A DNA stretch of 30,537 bases, from IMG/VR virus record IMGVR_UViG_3300025120_000319, positions 1 through 30,537 of that record. One strand, 5' to 3'. This stretch comes from a virus. A program made the translations under genes and the position numbers. Numbering within the stretch: position 1 is the stretch's first letter; each line of letters starts with the position of its first letter. Below are positions 16,072-22,903 of this stretch, in pieces. The notes beneath the pieces are model-generated. The model was not told the DNA's origin and did no database searches. It saw only the letters and a program-made list of their open reading frames with translations.

Positions 16072-16773
16072 TTAGAAAGAAAGGTTGCCTTTGGCTTTTG
16101 CCTCAGCATATCTCTTTCTGTGTTCGGGATTACTCATATCCAATTTACTAAAATCTACTTTACCAGTGTTGGTATCAAGACCTAGACTACTTTTAGAATT
16201 CGTTGTGCTTATTGTTGGAGATACAAAATGTGGATTTTCCTTAAGAAAGGAATCAACTAATGCATCTACACCAATTGGTTCACCAGCGTCATTATAACGA
16301 ACTGAACCATCGTTGCCAACTACTTCTACATCGCCTAAGTCATTAAGTCTTACTTGGTTACTTAGTAGTGCTTTAACCTGTTCAGGATTTACACTTCTAT
16401 GTTTAGCCGCCGCGTTAAGCAACGGTGTATTAACCTTATACTCCTTAATAATAGAGTCTCGTTTTTGGATTTCCGAATCCTTTTTGGCGGCAAGTTCCTG
16501 TAAAGTCTTTTCAAATTCACCACGTTTAATTTGTTGTTCTTGCTGACGCTGTTCGGCCTCTGCTTTCAACGAACGTAGTTCATCTGGGTCGCCCAATTCT
16601 TCATATGGACGTAGAAGTTTACGTTGTAATGACCCTTTCATTCTGGCCATCATATCATCTACTTCTTTTTGACTAAAAGTCTTTTCCGCATTCTCGGTTG
16701 CCTCAATTTCTGTGTTTGGTGTCACCTCCGCTTGAGTAGCGTTTTCTTCTTGAACCAATGTATTATCTGACAT
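16072..16773 (-). CDS. Capsid scaffolding protein
   Basis: This protein of 233 residues is acidic at its N-terminus (EENATQAEVTPNTEIEATENAE), then FSQKEVDDMMARMKGSLQRKL, then a coiled coil at about residues 60-115 (LKAEAEQRQQEQQIKRGEFEKTLQEL). It ends with a Ser/Thr-rich linker and a basic helical tail HRKRYAEAKAKGNLSF. This is the standard build of phage scaffolds, whose C-terminal basic helix binds the capsid protein. ATG 16773 has an AAAGGAGG site. The leader holds a 20-base perfect palindrome and a TAAATACA box, so a transcript may begin here. Confidence 0.85.
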   Translation of the reverse strand: MSDNTLVQEENATQAEVTPNTEIEATENAEKTFSQKEVDDMMARMKGSLQRKLLRPYEELGDPDELRSLKAEAEQRQQEQQIKRGEFEKTLQELAAKKDSEIQKRDSIIKEYKVNTPLLNAAAKHRSVNPEQVKALLSNQVRLNDLGDVEVVGNDGSVRYNDAGEPIGVDALVDSFLKENPHFVSPTISTTNSKSSLGLDTNTGKVDFSKLDMSNPEHRKRYAEAKAKGNLSF

Positions 16774-16805
16774 TGTGCATCGCCTCCTTTAAGAGTTAAT
16801 AATTT

Positions 16806-16825
16806 AATAAAGTAATTACTTTATT
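16806..16825. promoter_or_regulatory. 20-base perfect palindrome in the scaffold leader
   Basis: AATAAAGTAATTACTTTATT equals its own reverse complement. It lies between a TAAATACA box (16831-16838) and the scaffold ribosome site. As DNA it could be a protein-binding operator. As RNA it would fold into an AT-rich hairpin near the 5' end of the scaffold-capsid transcript. Confidence 0.6.
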
Positions 16826-16830
16826 CTACT

Positions 16831-16838
16831 TGTATTTA
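16831..16838 (-). promoter_or_regulatory. TAAATACA box before scaffold and capsid genes
   Basis: On the minus strand GCTAAATACAAGTAG lies 58 bases before the scaffold start, next to the 20-base palindrome. A transcript from here would carry scaffold and major capsid genes. Confidence 0.4.
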
Positions 16839-16847
16839 GCAAACGCT

Positions 16848-17213
16848 TTAGATACCATTGTTAAACGAGGTATTCCTTGCATTTTGCAACCCTAATCTGT
16901 CCTGTTGTATTAGAACCGGAACGGGAGTAGAGTTAATCCCAAATGAAGGGTGACTGTGTAACCACTCTTCAAATTCTCTTTCATTGTTTAGACGTTGTTC
17001 TATCTTTTTTAACAACCTTGGTTTTCTATCCAAGCAATAGACTCTTGCTTCTAAACTGTTTAAATCTTTTACTTCACCTGTCCATAAGACAACTTCTATT
17101 TTGTCTTGCTTCCAGGCTTTGTAACTCCATGGACAATAAGTGCGTATAGAGTAAAAATAATCTCTCCAAAGAGTCTTATTTTTTACCGCCTCTTTTACCG
17201 CCTCTTTTTCCAC
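16848..17213 (-). CDS. Small protein of unknown function, GTG start
   Basis: This protein has 121 residues if GTG 17213 is the start; an in-frame TGA 6 codons earlier leaves no upstream ATG. It is rich in Trp and charged residues (TLWRDYFYSIRTYCPWSYKAWKQDKIEVVLWTGE, REFEEWLHSHPSFGINS). The first 12 codons overlap, in another frame, a 20-residue Lys/Gly/Arg peptide (17176-17238). It lies in the head block between portal and scaffold. I do not recognise a family. A virion or assembly role would be inferred from place only. Confidence 0.62.
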   Translation of the reverse strand: MEKEAVKEAVKNKTLWRDYFYSIRTYCPWSYKAWKQDKIEVVLWTGEVKDLNSLEARVYCLDRKPRLLKKIEQRLNNEREFEEWLHSHPSFGINSTPVPVLIQQDRLGLQNARNTSFNNGI

Positions 17214-17238
17214 CTTTTTTCTTCTTCTTCATAGCCAT
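17176..17238 (-). CDS. 20-residue Lys/Arg/Gly-rich micro-protein
   Basis: From ATG 17238 the frame reads MAMKKKKKGGKRGGKRGGKK and stops at TAA 17176. It has a GAGGG ribosome-like site at good spacing. It overlaps the start of the 121-residue gene in a different frame. Small basic proteins of this style are common near portal genes in marine phages and may bind DNA or RNA. It may also act only as a translated leader that couples to the next gene. It is too short to be certain. Confidence 0.5.
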   Translation of the reverse strand: MAMKKKKKGGKRGGKRGGKK

Positions 17239-17255
17239 TGTGTGCCCTCGCTGTG

Positions 17256-17462
17256 TTATTTGCTTTTCTTTTTAATTCCCATACGGCTTTTAACGCCCTG
17301 GTTCTTTAATTGTTTCTGAGCAATTCTCATTCCTTCATTGAAACTTGAACTGCTTCTTGTAAGTGCTCTGCCACCATTCATAGCATAACGTTTGCCTGCA
17401 CGGTGACCACCACAATCAGACTTGCATCTCATACCATAGTATGTGACTGGCTTCTTGGCCAT
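17256..17462 (-). CDS. Small basic protein with Cys pair, conserved in marine phages
   Basis: This protein of 68 residues starts MAKKPVTYYGMRCKSDCGGHRAGKRYAMNGG and continues with SSSSFNEGMRIAQKQLKNQG and a basic end GIKKKSK. The CKSDCGGHRAGxRY text recalls a small protein of unknown role seen near portal genes in other marine phages (from memory, not a search). Only one CxxxC pair is present, so a full zinc site is doubtful. Its ATG overlaps the stop of the 52-residue gene as TAATG. Confidence 0.7.
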   Translation of the reverse strand: MAKKPVTYYGMRCKSDCGGHRAGKRYAMNGGRALTRSSSSFNEGMRIAQKQLKNQGVKSRMGIKKKSK

Positions 17463-17620
17463 TACACATCGCCTAATACAATGTATATGTCGTAGTCATA
17501 CTCACTAAGTGCTGACTCAACTGCGGCTGTGCATTCGTCTGGTGTTAAAGATGTTACGTCAACATCTACTTCTACTGTTTGAACAGTATCATCTTTTTGT
17601 AATTGAATTTGTAAAGCCAT
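17462..17620 (-). CDS. Small acidic protein, 52 residues
   Basis: The frame from ATG 17620 reads MALQIQLQKDDTVQTVEVDVDV, then TSLTPDECTAAVESALSEYD and ends YIVLGDV. It is acidic, with an alternating beta start and a helix. GGGAGA lies upstream inside the preceding gene. It overlaps both neighbours by the TAATG form, so it is part of a coupled run of four small genes after the portal. Function unknown. Confidence 0.7.
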   Translation of the reverse strand: MALQIQLQKDDTVQTVEVDVDVTSLTPDECTAAVESALSEYDYDIYIVLGDV

Positions 17621-17760
17621 TATTCTGTCTCCCTATAAAACACTGAGCCAAGTTCTTCTTTGACTCTTTGAAGTAACAATTCGTTGTCTGCTACTTCTAC
17701 TGTTGTTGTTTGCCAAGTATCTTCTGGCAATGTTTTGTATTCAATATTAATTGTTGCCAT
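17620..17760 (-). CDS. Small protein, 46 residues
   Basis: The frame from ATG 17760 reads MATINIEYKTLPEDTWQTTT, then VEVADNELLLQRVKEELGSVFYRETE. A very good AAGGAGAATAAC site lies inside the end of the portal gene. The beta start with TVEV resembles that of its 52-residue neighbour (QTVEVDVDV), so the two may be paired in function or distantly related. Function unknown. Confidence 0.7.
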   Translation of the reverse strand: MATINIEYKTLPEDTWQTTTVEVADNELLLQRVKEELGSVFYRETE

Positions 17761-17761
17761 G

Positions 17762-19264
17762 TTATTCTCCTTGTTGTAACAATGCTTCTTTTGCTGTAGT
17801 AATATCTGCTTGACTAATTTCAGGATGTAGTTCTAAAATTTGTGTGTCAGTTAAACCTTCCATAATCATTTCTTGAATATGTTGTGTTCTATTCTGTGCA
17901 GTTGTTACAGGATGTAACATTGGTTCTACTTTGTCAATTTGTTCTTGATCCACTTCCATCCATTCCAAAATTTGTTTGTCAATTTCTTTATAAACTTCCG
18001 GACTTGTTGCAGTATCTTTTGCAATTTTAAGTTGAGTAATTTCACTTGCTGTATCCCTTATATTAAATGAGCCTGGGTAGTCTATGTGGCCATCCCACTC
18101 GTAACCAAGATAGTTGCTCCATAACTTCCATAACTGTTCTTCTGCTAATTCCATAGCATCTGCTTTTTCACTTAGGCGTGCCCCTAGTAATTCAAATTCT
18201 TGCTCTTGGGCTACTCCGCTCATGCGTCTTGCTTCAGTGCTTCTAATTGAACCTGTGTTAGCAATCTTATCAATTGAATCTATAGTTTGTTTTATTGCTT
18301 GGTAAATTGAATCAACACTTGCACCTGTATATTCTAACATATAAGGTTTTAAGCCAGGATCTAAGTTCTCTGGCATGTGTATGAGTGCCCCTGACCCCGT
18401 GCCTACATTTGTTTCAGGCGTGGCGACAAGACTTGGATGTGTATTTAAACGTATACTCTGATCTACTTCTGATGTTGCGTTGTAAATAAAGCGTTGCAAA
18501 TCACTGATGTCTGCAATATCACTTACTCCAATGCCTCTAACTGTGCTTCTAATATTGTAAACACATACTACCGGAATCTTACCTAGGTTGTTTGGTTCTT
18601 CATATTGTTCTTGTATTTCACTGCTGTCAATGTCTACTACTGTAGTCTTAATAGAATACTGTGTCCATTCTTTAACTACTCTAACTGAGCCGTTAACATC
18701 TTCTAAGTATTTGAAGTAGTCTAATTCGTATCTACCATTTGGTGCTCTTGTGTATTGCCAATCTAATACTGTTAGTGGTGTTAATAAACTAACATATGGT
18801 CTAACGCCTAATTGAACTTGTTCTTCTCTAGTTGTAGCACCAACGTTAGGTTGTGTGCAAACAATCCAAGAATGCCCAAATACACTTGACCAGGTCATTG
18901 CATCTTTCATAAATGCTTCTAGACTTCTTCCGTCCATGTCAGCATCTTTTAGGAAGTCTTCAACTTCAGGCATTCCTTCTAGGCTTCCGTATTCTCTGTG
19001 AGGACAAGTTCTAAATAAAAATGATTTGTAAATTGATACTACACTATAACAATGATTGTCTAGTGGGGTATTGTTTAGTCTTGCTTCGAATTCAGCATCT
19101 GTTTCAAGTTGGTATCTTGTTAAATGTTTTGCATCTCTATAAGTTTCCCCACCTAAGTATGACTCAAGTAGGTATCTCCAGCGTGGTTGATATGTATCGT
19201 ATATCTCATTGCCACTTATTAAATGACTTATTTCTGTTTGAATAGTTTGGGTTATTGTTGCCAT
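17762..19264 (-). CDS. Portal protein
   Basis: This protein of 500 residues would form the dodecameric ring at one capsid vertex through which DNA passes. The N-terminal part has YDTYQPRWRYLLESYLGGETYRD, the middle has PYVSLLTPLTVLDWQYTR and GKIPVVCVYNIRS, then SDLQRFIYNATSEVDQSIRLNTHPSL, and a helical region with SGVAQEQEFELLGARLSEKADAMELAEEQLWKLW. These match portal stem and wing patterns of siphoviruses. It is directly downstream of the large terminase, and AAGGAAAA lies before ATG 19264. The C-terminus is helical and acidic. Confidence 0.88.
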   Translation of the reverse strand: MATITQTIQTEISHLISGNEIYDTYQPRWRYLLESYLGGETYRDAKHLTRYQLETDAEFEARLNNTPLDNHCYSVVSIYKSFLFRTCPHREYGSLEGMPEVEDFLKDADMDGRSLEAFMKDAMTWSSVFGHSWIVCTQPNVGATTREEQVQLGVRPYVSLLTPLTVLDWQYTRAPNGRYELDYFKYLEDVNGSVRVVKEWTQYSIKTTVVDIDSSEIQEQYEEPNNLGKIPVVCVYNIRSTVRGIGVSDIADISDLQRFIYNATSEVDQSIRLNTHPSLVATPETNVGTGSGALIHMPENLDPGLKPYMLEYTGASVDSIYQAIKQTIDSIDKIANTGSIRSTEARRMSGVAQEQEFELLGARLSEKADAMELAEEQLWKLWSNYLGYEWDGHIDYPGSFNIRDTASEITQLKIAKDTATSPEVYKEIDKQILEWMEVDQEQIDKVEPMLHPVTTAQNRTQHIQEMIMEGLTDTQILELHPEISQADITTAKEALLQQGE

Positions 19265-19283
19265 AGCATTTTTCCTTTATTGT

Positions 19284-20534
19284 TTAATTAGTAACCAAAT
19301 TATGCCCCCACCTCTGAGGTGTTTGAGCAGGCGCAAGATTTCGTTGCAACGGAAATAAGAACGCAACACAATAACTTAACGCATCAAATTGATGTGAAAA
19401 GTCTTGTTTCCCGCCTTTTTCTGGCACCATTGTGCCGTCACGGAAATTATATTTCTCCATGCTCTCTATAGTGTATTTACACGTTTTACTTATAAAGAGC
19501 CTTCTTTGACCGTCTGCTGAACAGAAACGAGCATTGGTAGCGTTAATTCTATCACGTATTGGATCGTGACGTCTAGGGGCTTTAATAATAAATCCTGCAT
19601 TTTGTAATATGCTGTGATCTGTTTGACCATTTGCACTCGTTTTTCTGGCTGATCCGCTAGGATCGGGGTAAAAGAAGATCTTACTTTTAGGATATCTTCT
19701 ATTAATTTCATCTGCTAATTCTTGTGTGTTTGAATTAAACATCTGAACTTCGTCTATGCAATATAATGATTCGTGATCCTGCACGAATACACAAGCAGTA
19801 AGAGGAGCAACGTTAAAGTCGCCTCCAATATGAAGTGTTCTGTAGTCCAAGCCTTCTGGCATCTCTTTAGTGTTTTCGTCTCTATCATATGACCAGGCTA
19901 CCCTTGACTCTGTAGTTTCAAATGAGGCTTCAAACTCTTGCCTAAATTGTTTTAAACTCATTTCGCCTTGTGCTTGTTCTATTTCAGCATCGTCTACAAA
20001 GCCTGCGTCACGAGTAGTAAAACTCCAACTCTTCCATTCCTTAGGATGATCTTGTTCCATGTTGTATAGGTCATAGAACCAATTTGATTTGCCCATAGGA
20101 GTTGATATAAACATAGCACCACCTTTTTGATCTGCTAGTGCTGGTCTAATAATAGTTTGAAAAAGTTCTGGGTCTACAATAGCACACTCGTCTATTACAA
20201 CGTAGGAAAGACTTACTCCACGTAGTGCATCTATGTTTTCACTGCCTTTAAGTGCAATTATTGAATTGTTCTTAAGAGTTATTTGTAGTTCGCTTTCGTT
20301 GATCTTTTGAATCCAACGTAAGTCTAATAGTATTTCTTTTAATAGTTTCCAAGCGATGGTCTTAGCCTGGCGGTAAGATGCAGTAATGTAATATATATTT
20401 TGATTAGGAATTCTTGCTTGATAACACATTTCTCTAATAGAGAGGTAAGTCTTACCAGACCGTCTACCGGCACTGATAGTTTTAAAACGAGAAGGATGGT
20501 GGGCGACTTCTGATTGCCATTGTGCTAATTGCAT
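19284..20534 (-). CDS. terL: Terminase large subunit
   Basis: This protein of 416 residues is the ATP-driven DNA packaging motor and nuclease. Walker A is GRRSGKT (residues 23-29), Walker B is YVVIDE (111-116), and the coupling motif is FISTPMGKSNWF. Nuclease acidic residues are in IGGDFNV, FFYPDPSGSA and HQFDALSY near the C-terminus. It is followed at once by the portal gene. No clear ribosome site lies before ATG 20534; instead a CATAAATA box ends 5 bases before it, so the message may begin at or very near the start codon. The next ATG inside is far away. Confidence 0.95.
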   Translation of the reverse strand: MQLAQWQSEVAHHPSRFKTISAGRRSGKTYLSIREMCYQARIPNQNIYYITASYRQAKTIAWKLLKEILLDLRWIQKINESELQITLKNNSIIALKGSENIDALRGVSLSYVVIDECAIVDPELFQTIIRPALADQKGGAMFISTPMGKSNWFYDLYNMEQDHPKEWKSWSFTTRDAGFVDDAEIEQAQGEMSLKQFRQEFEASFETTESRVAWSYDRDENTKEMPEGLDYRTLHIGGDFNVAPLTACVFVQDHESLYCIDEVQMFNSNTQELADEINRRYPKSKIFFYPDPSGSARKTSANGQTDHSILQNAGFIIKAPRRHDPIRDRINATNARFCSADGQRRLFISKTCKYTIESMEKYNFRDGTMVPEKGGKQDFSHQFDALSYCVAFLFPLQRNLAPAQTPQRWGHNLVTN

Positions 20535-20537
20535 AAC

Positions 20538-20545
20538 TGTATTTA
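20538..20545 (-). promoter_or_regulatory. TAAATACA box directly before terL
   Basis: On the minus strand CATAAATACAGTT runs straight into the start codon ATG at 20534. If this is a -10 element, the RNA would begin at about the A of the start codon, giving a leaderless message. Confidence 0.4.
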
Positions 20546-20570
20546 TGTTCAGCAGTAATTAGAGGCCTAA

Positions 20571-20828
20571 TTAAGAGGCTTTAGTGTCATGCACTACATT
20601 GGCTAGTATGCGTTCTATCTGAATTAGATTACGTTCTATCTGTTGAAGTCTATCAGTATGCACTCTGTATTGTTCTACAATCTTCTGATGTGCTGAGCCA
20701 AACTCTACTAACAAGTCCTGCATCTTATTCTGATTTTGTATTAGAGTATTAATCGTCTGGCGTTGATTAACGCTTTCTTGTTTAAGCATTTGTAATTCAT
20801 CATAAGGAGAGTATTCATTATTGAACAT
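20571..20828 (-). CDS. Coiled-coil protein upstream of the large terminase
   Basis: This protein has 85 residues from ATG 20828. A longer frame from TTG 20909 would overlap the previous gene and is less likely. It starts MFNNEYSPYDELQMLKQES and is nearly all helix with heptads (NTLIQNQNKMQDLLVEFGSAHQKI, RLQQIERNLIQIERILANV). The ribosome site is weak. Small coiled-coil genes just before terL are often small terminase subunits, so this is a second candidate for TerS, or a partner of it, beside the gene at 23291-23707. It has no visible DNA-binding motif. Confidence 0.65.
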   Translation of the reverse strand: MFNNEYSPYDELQMLKQESVNQRQTINTLIQNQNKMQDLLVEFGSAHQKIVEQYRVHTDRLQQIERNLIQIERILANVVHDTKAS

Positions 20829-20853
20829 ACTAATACTTATCAAATCCTGTTTA

Positions 20854-21054
20854 TTAGATATAGTTTGATTCAATTTCAGTGTATACGTCTTGACTTTTGG
20901 TGCTAACAATTTTTGCTAACCTGTTTCTACAGTTGATGTTAAGAGCATCATAATGAATTTGTGCATACGGTAAATTGTCATATGTTGCTGTGTCGTCATA
21001 TCTACCTGTTGTAGCACATTGGCTTTGAATTATATATTTTACTGTGTGTGTCAT
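20854..21054 (-). CDS. Small protein with own promoter, 66 residues
   Basis: The frame from ATG 21054 reads MTHTVKYIIQSQCATTGRYDD and TATYDNLPYAQIHYDALNIN, ending ESNYI. AGGAAAGAG precedes the start. The reading frame runs further upstream, but there it contains promoter 21088-21116, so the longer form is not credible. The strand-then-YDNLPYAQ pattern is not one I can name. It lies in the early cluster and is likely made early. Confidence 0.72.
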   Translation of the reverse strand: MTHTVKYIIQSQCATTGRYDDTATYDNLPYAQIHYDALNINCRNRLAKIVSTKSQDVYTEIESNYI

Positions 21055-21087
21055 TTTGTAGTTCTCTTTCCTAATTGTTATACTTAC

Positions 21088-21116
21088 AGTATACAGTCTT
21101 TTGATGGGGTTGTCAA
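21088..21116 (-). promoter_or_regulatory. Sigma-70 promoter, TTGACA-17-TATACT
   Basis: On the minus strand the -35 is TTGACA (21111-21116), the spacer is 17 bases and the -10 is TATACT (21088-21093). It lies 15 bases after the stop of the 49-residue gene and drives the 66-residue gene. It is a near-perfect match to the consensus. Confidence 0.85.
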
Positions 21117-21130
21117 GGGTTTTGGATAAA

Positions 21131-21280
21131 TTATTCGTTGTCTGTAATGTAATCATCTTCACAAAAATTGCACACTGGTTCAGGTCCACCCAAACTGTGC
21201 TCCTTGTCTACCATAGTAACAAACCATTCTCTGTCTTGGTTGTCATTACCACATACTACGCATTCTAAAAAATTTGCCAT
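21131..21280 (-). CDS. 49-residue zinc-finger-like protein
   Basis: The frame from ATG 21280 reads MANFLECVVCGNDNQDREWF, then VTMVDKEHSLGG and PEPVCNFCEDDYITDNE. Two CxxC pairs (C7/C10 and C37/C40) form a classic zinc-ribbon spacing. A CAGGAGAACAAA leader gives an excellent ribosome site. It has its own promoter (21318-21346) and the next promoter begins 15 bases after its stop. Phage zinc ribbons of this size often bind nucleic acid or host RNA polymerase; which, if either, is unknown. Confidence 0.78.
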   Translation of the reverse strand: MANFLECVVCGNDNQDREWFVTMVDKEHSLGGPEPVCNFCEDDYITDNE

Positions 21281-21317
21281 TTTGTTCTCCTGTGTGTGTT
21301 TGCCTTATTATGTATAT

Positions 21318-21346
21318 ACTATAACACCATTAAGGTGCTATAGCAA
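21318..21346 (-). promoter_or_regulatory. Sigma-70-like promoter, TTGCTA-17-TATAGT
   Basis: On the minus strand the -35 is TTGCTA (21341-21346) and the -10 is TATAGT (21318-21323), with a 17-base spacer. The spacer contains CACC-ATTAA-GGTG, a small inverted repeat that could bind a regulator. It lies 15 bases after the stop of the 82-residue gene and serves the zinc-finger gene. Confidence 0.7.
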
Positions 21347-21360
21347 ACATTTTGGATGAA

Positions 21361-21609
21361 TTACTCGTTGCCTGTGTGTAGTTCTTGTTGGATCCAATTT
21401 TTGATTGATGCTATGTGGGTTGGATCACCAATCAACTCGCCTGAAACACGAATTGTGACTGAGTCAAACTCTTGATCGTCCGTTTTGAATTCGTAGTATG
21501 GATCTGACGCTTGTGTGTTTGGAAACACATCTTTCAGTTCAACATTGTGTATCTTAGCAAGTTCTCTTACTTCTGATTCTGTAGCAATCATCTTTTGTTT
21601 CTGTGACAT
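21361..21609 (-). CDS. Small acidic protein, 82 residues
   Basis: The protein starts MSQKQKMIATESEVRELAKIH and has DVFPNTQASDPYYEFKTDDQEF, VTIRVSGELIGD and an ending WIQQELHTGNE. CAGGAGATAGAT precedes ATG 21609. It has its own promoter at 21646-21674. A helix, strands, helix pattern is seen but no named family. Acidic surface and early position would suit a host-takeover protein, which is inference only. Confidence 0.75.
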   Translation of the reverse strand: MSQKQKMIATESEVRELAKIHNVELKDVFPNTQASDPYYEFKTDDQEFDSVTIRVSGELIGDPTHIASIKNWIQQELHTGNE

Positions 21610-21645
21610 ATCTATCTCCTGTTGTTAATGCCTTATTGTTCTTAC

Positions 21646-21674
21646 AGTATACAGTCATTCTAGACCAATTGCAA
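21646..21674 (-). promoter_or_regulatory. Sigma-70 promoter, TTGCAA-17-TATACT
   Basis: The minus-strand -35 is TTGCAA (21669-21674) and the -10 is TATACT (21646-21651), with a 17-base spacer. The 12 bases from the -10 onward match the promoter at 21088. It lies 14 bases after the stop of the 70-residue gene. Confidence 0.78.
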
Positions 21675-21687
21675 GTATTTTGGTAAA

Positions 21688-21900
21688 CTATTCTGCAAAT
21701 CTATTGAATATTTCCCAATAGATCTTTCTGAATCGTTCTCTCTGAGGTTTGGGCATATTATCAGCACCGTCAACACATCCATACAACAACTGCATTAGGT
21801 CACAGTTGTTGTATTGATCCATATTGTTAATGTCTTTAAGATTAATTGGAGTTAAGGTTTTATCAAGTTCTTCTGCAAGGGTCTGAGGATCTATTTGCAT
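21688..21900 (-). CDS. Small protein, 70 residues
   Basis: The protein starts MQIDPQTLAEELDKTLTPIN and ends RERFRKIYWEIFNRFAE. It is mostly helical, with a CDLMQLLYGCVDGADN centre. Its ATG overlaps the stop of the 106-residue gene as TAATG, with GGAGA just upstream inside that gene, so the two are translated together. Function unknown. Confidence 0.72.
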   Translation of the reverse strand: MQIDPQTLAEELDKTLTPINLKDINNMDQYNNCDLMQLLYGCVDGADNMPKPQRERFRKIYWEIFNRFAE

Positions 21901-22220
21901 TACGCTGTCTCCTGGCTTAATGTATCAATTAATTCGTATTGTTTAAATTTATCAAGGTCAAGATCGTTTTTCCACAACCATACCAGGCAGTCCTCAACTT
22001 TAACGTTATATTTTAAATCTACTAAGTCAGACAAACCTGTATGACCGCCCGCTCTCATTTCTGGCCAATCCATAACTTCTAAAAACTTATACAACTGTTT
22101 TCTTGCGTCATACAATTCTTTTTCACGTAACAGTTTGGCATCAGAGGGCCAGTGTTTTACCAATAGCGTTGCGTAGCATTTTAGGATCTCTTTCTGTTTT
22201 TTTACATTAAATGTTGTCAT
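21900..22220 (-). CDS. Small helical protein, 106 residues
   Basis: The protein starts MTTFNVKKQKEILKCYATLLVKHW and has WPEMRAGGHTGLSDLVDLKYNVKVEDCLVWLWKN. It is rich in Trp and Lys and mostly helical. It overlaps the previous gene (22220-22522) as TAATG. With its neighbours on both sides it forms a three-gene coupled set (100, 106 and 70 residues). I cannot name a family. Confidence 0.75.
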   Translation of the reverse strand: MTTFNVKKQKEILKCYATLLVKHWPSDAKLLREKELYDARKQLYKFLEVMDWPEMRAGGHTGLSDLVDLKYNVKVEDCLVWLWKNDLDLDKFKQYELIDTLSQETA

Positions 22221-22522
22221 TACTGCACCTTTTCTAAATCGTCAAGGTCAATTACATCCACAAACTCAGGTGGATAGTCAGCATTTATATTGTTGGGGTT
22301 TTTCTTTAAAGGTCTAAGGCCATCTACAACAATTCCTTTATCACGCATTTTAGTGTGCATTGATAATTGAATTATTTCTTCCCAATGACGCCAGTTTTGC
22401 ATCTTAGGATCTACCCATAGTGTTCTTTGTGTTTTGTCTTCTGCACACCATACCATATTTCTGTATGCGGTGCCTCCATGCCTTGATTGGCACGGTGTGG
22501 TTTTTGTTATTACGCCTAACAT
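22220..22522 (-). CDS. Small beta-rich protein, possible OB-fold nucleic-acid binder
   Basis: This protein has 100 residues: MLGVITKTTPCQSRHGGTAYRNMVWCAED, KTQRTLWVDPKMQNWRHWEEI, GIVVDGLRPLKKN, INADYPPEFV and an acidic end DVIDLDDLEKV. The order of strands (KxxPxQSRxGGxxYxxM, then RTLWVDPKMxNWxxW, then GxVVxGL) resembles a small group of marine phage proteins that may be OB-fold-like. That is a weak resemblance from memory. AAGGAGAATAAA precedes the ATG. The leader has a GC hairpin and the 21-base repeat also found at 22859. Confidence 0.72.
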   Translation of the reverse strand: MLGVITKTTPCQSRHGGTAYRNMVWCAEDKTQRTLWVDPKMQNWRHWEEIIQLSMHTKMRDKGIVVDGLRPLKKNPNNINADYPPEFVDVIDLDDLEKVQ

Positions 22523-22533
22523 TTTATTCTCCT

Positions 22534-22554
22534 TGTTTCATGTTTCAAATACTG
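22534..22554 (-). repeat. 21-base leader repeat, copy 1
   Basis: This is identical to 22859-22879. On the minus strand it reads CAGTATTTGAAAC then ATGAAACA, directly before the ribosome site of the 100-residue gene. It follows a small hairpin (GGGG/CCCC, loop 7). Its ATG opens a five-codon frame (MKQGE) whose stop TAA abuts the true start. Confidence 0.85.
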
Positions 22555-22593
22555 GGGCATTACACCCCCCTATTAATTTTATTTTATATTATA

Positions 22594-22848
22594 TTAGTTA
22601 CACTCCAGAATCTTAGTCTTTGGCCAATCGTGCGGTATTGTCATTTCTTGTCTACTAAACACCTTAAGATTATCCCATTCAAATCCCAAAAGATGAGCAT
22701 CAATTTCTTGTAGTTTGTTAAAGGGTTTTCCGTTGTCATCTCTATCTATTGTATGACGAACTGTGTGTAGATTGTCTGGTGTAGCAGGACGTCTGCCATC
22801 TCTTTTTACTGTTGTTGTGTATTCAATTTCAAATGTAACTTTTTTCAT
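22594..22848 (-). CDS. Small protein from the strongest promoter, 84 residues
   Basis: ATG 22848 follows AGGAGAACAAA; an in-frame ATG at 22866, inside the leader repeat, has no ribosome site. The protein reads MKKVTFEIEYTTTVKRDGRR, then TPDNLHTVRHTIDRDDNGKPFNKLQEIDAHLLGFE and ends PKTKILECN. A beta start with a charged loop is seen but no known family. It is transcribed from a consensus promoter at 22904-22932. Confidence 0.75.
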   Translation of the reverse strand: MKKVTFEIEYTTTVKRDGRRPATPDNLHTVRHTIDRDDNGKPFNKLQEIDAHLLGFEWDNLKVFSRQEMTIPHDWPKTKILECN

Positions 22849-22858
22849 TTTGTTCTCC

Positions 22859-22879
22859 TGTTTCATGTTTCAAATACTG
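22859..22879 (-). repeat. 21-base leader repeat, copy 2
   Basis: This is the perfect partner of 22534-22554. It sits between a 7-bp stem-loop and the ribosome site of the 84-residue gene. The shared plan of hairpin, repeat, ribosome site suggests shared control of the two genes or recent copying of the leader. Confidence 0.85.
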
Positions 22880-22897
22880 TAAGTTTTTTTAACTTAC
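22879..22897 (-). promoter_or_regulatory. 5'-terminal hairpin of the early transcript
   Basis: GTAAGTT and AACTTAC pair around a five-base loop. The hairpin begins seven bases after the -10 of the promoter at 22904, so the predicted first base of the RNA is also the first base of the stem. Such a 5' cap stem is known to protect mRNA from RNase E. Confidence 0.6.
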
Positions 22898-22903
22898 TTT
22901 TAT

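Noticed and set aside
16848-17238. Programmed frameshift joining the basic micro-protein to the 121-residue protein
   Set aside because: The A-run is not in phase for a standard -1 slip; a +1 shift would be needed, so separate starts are simpler.
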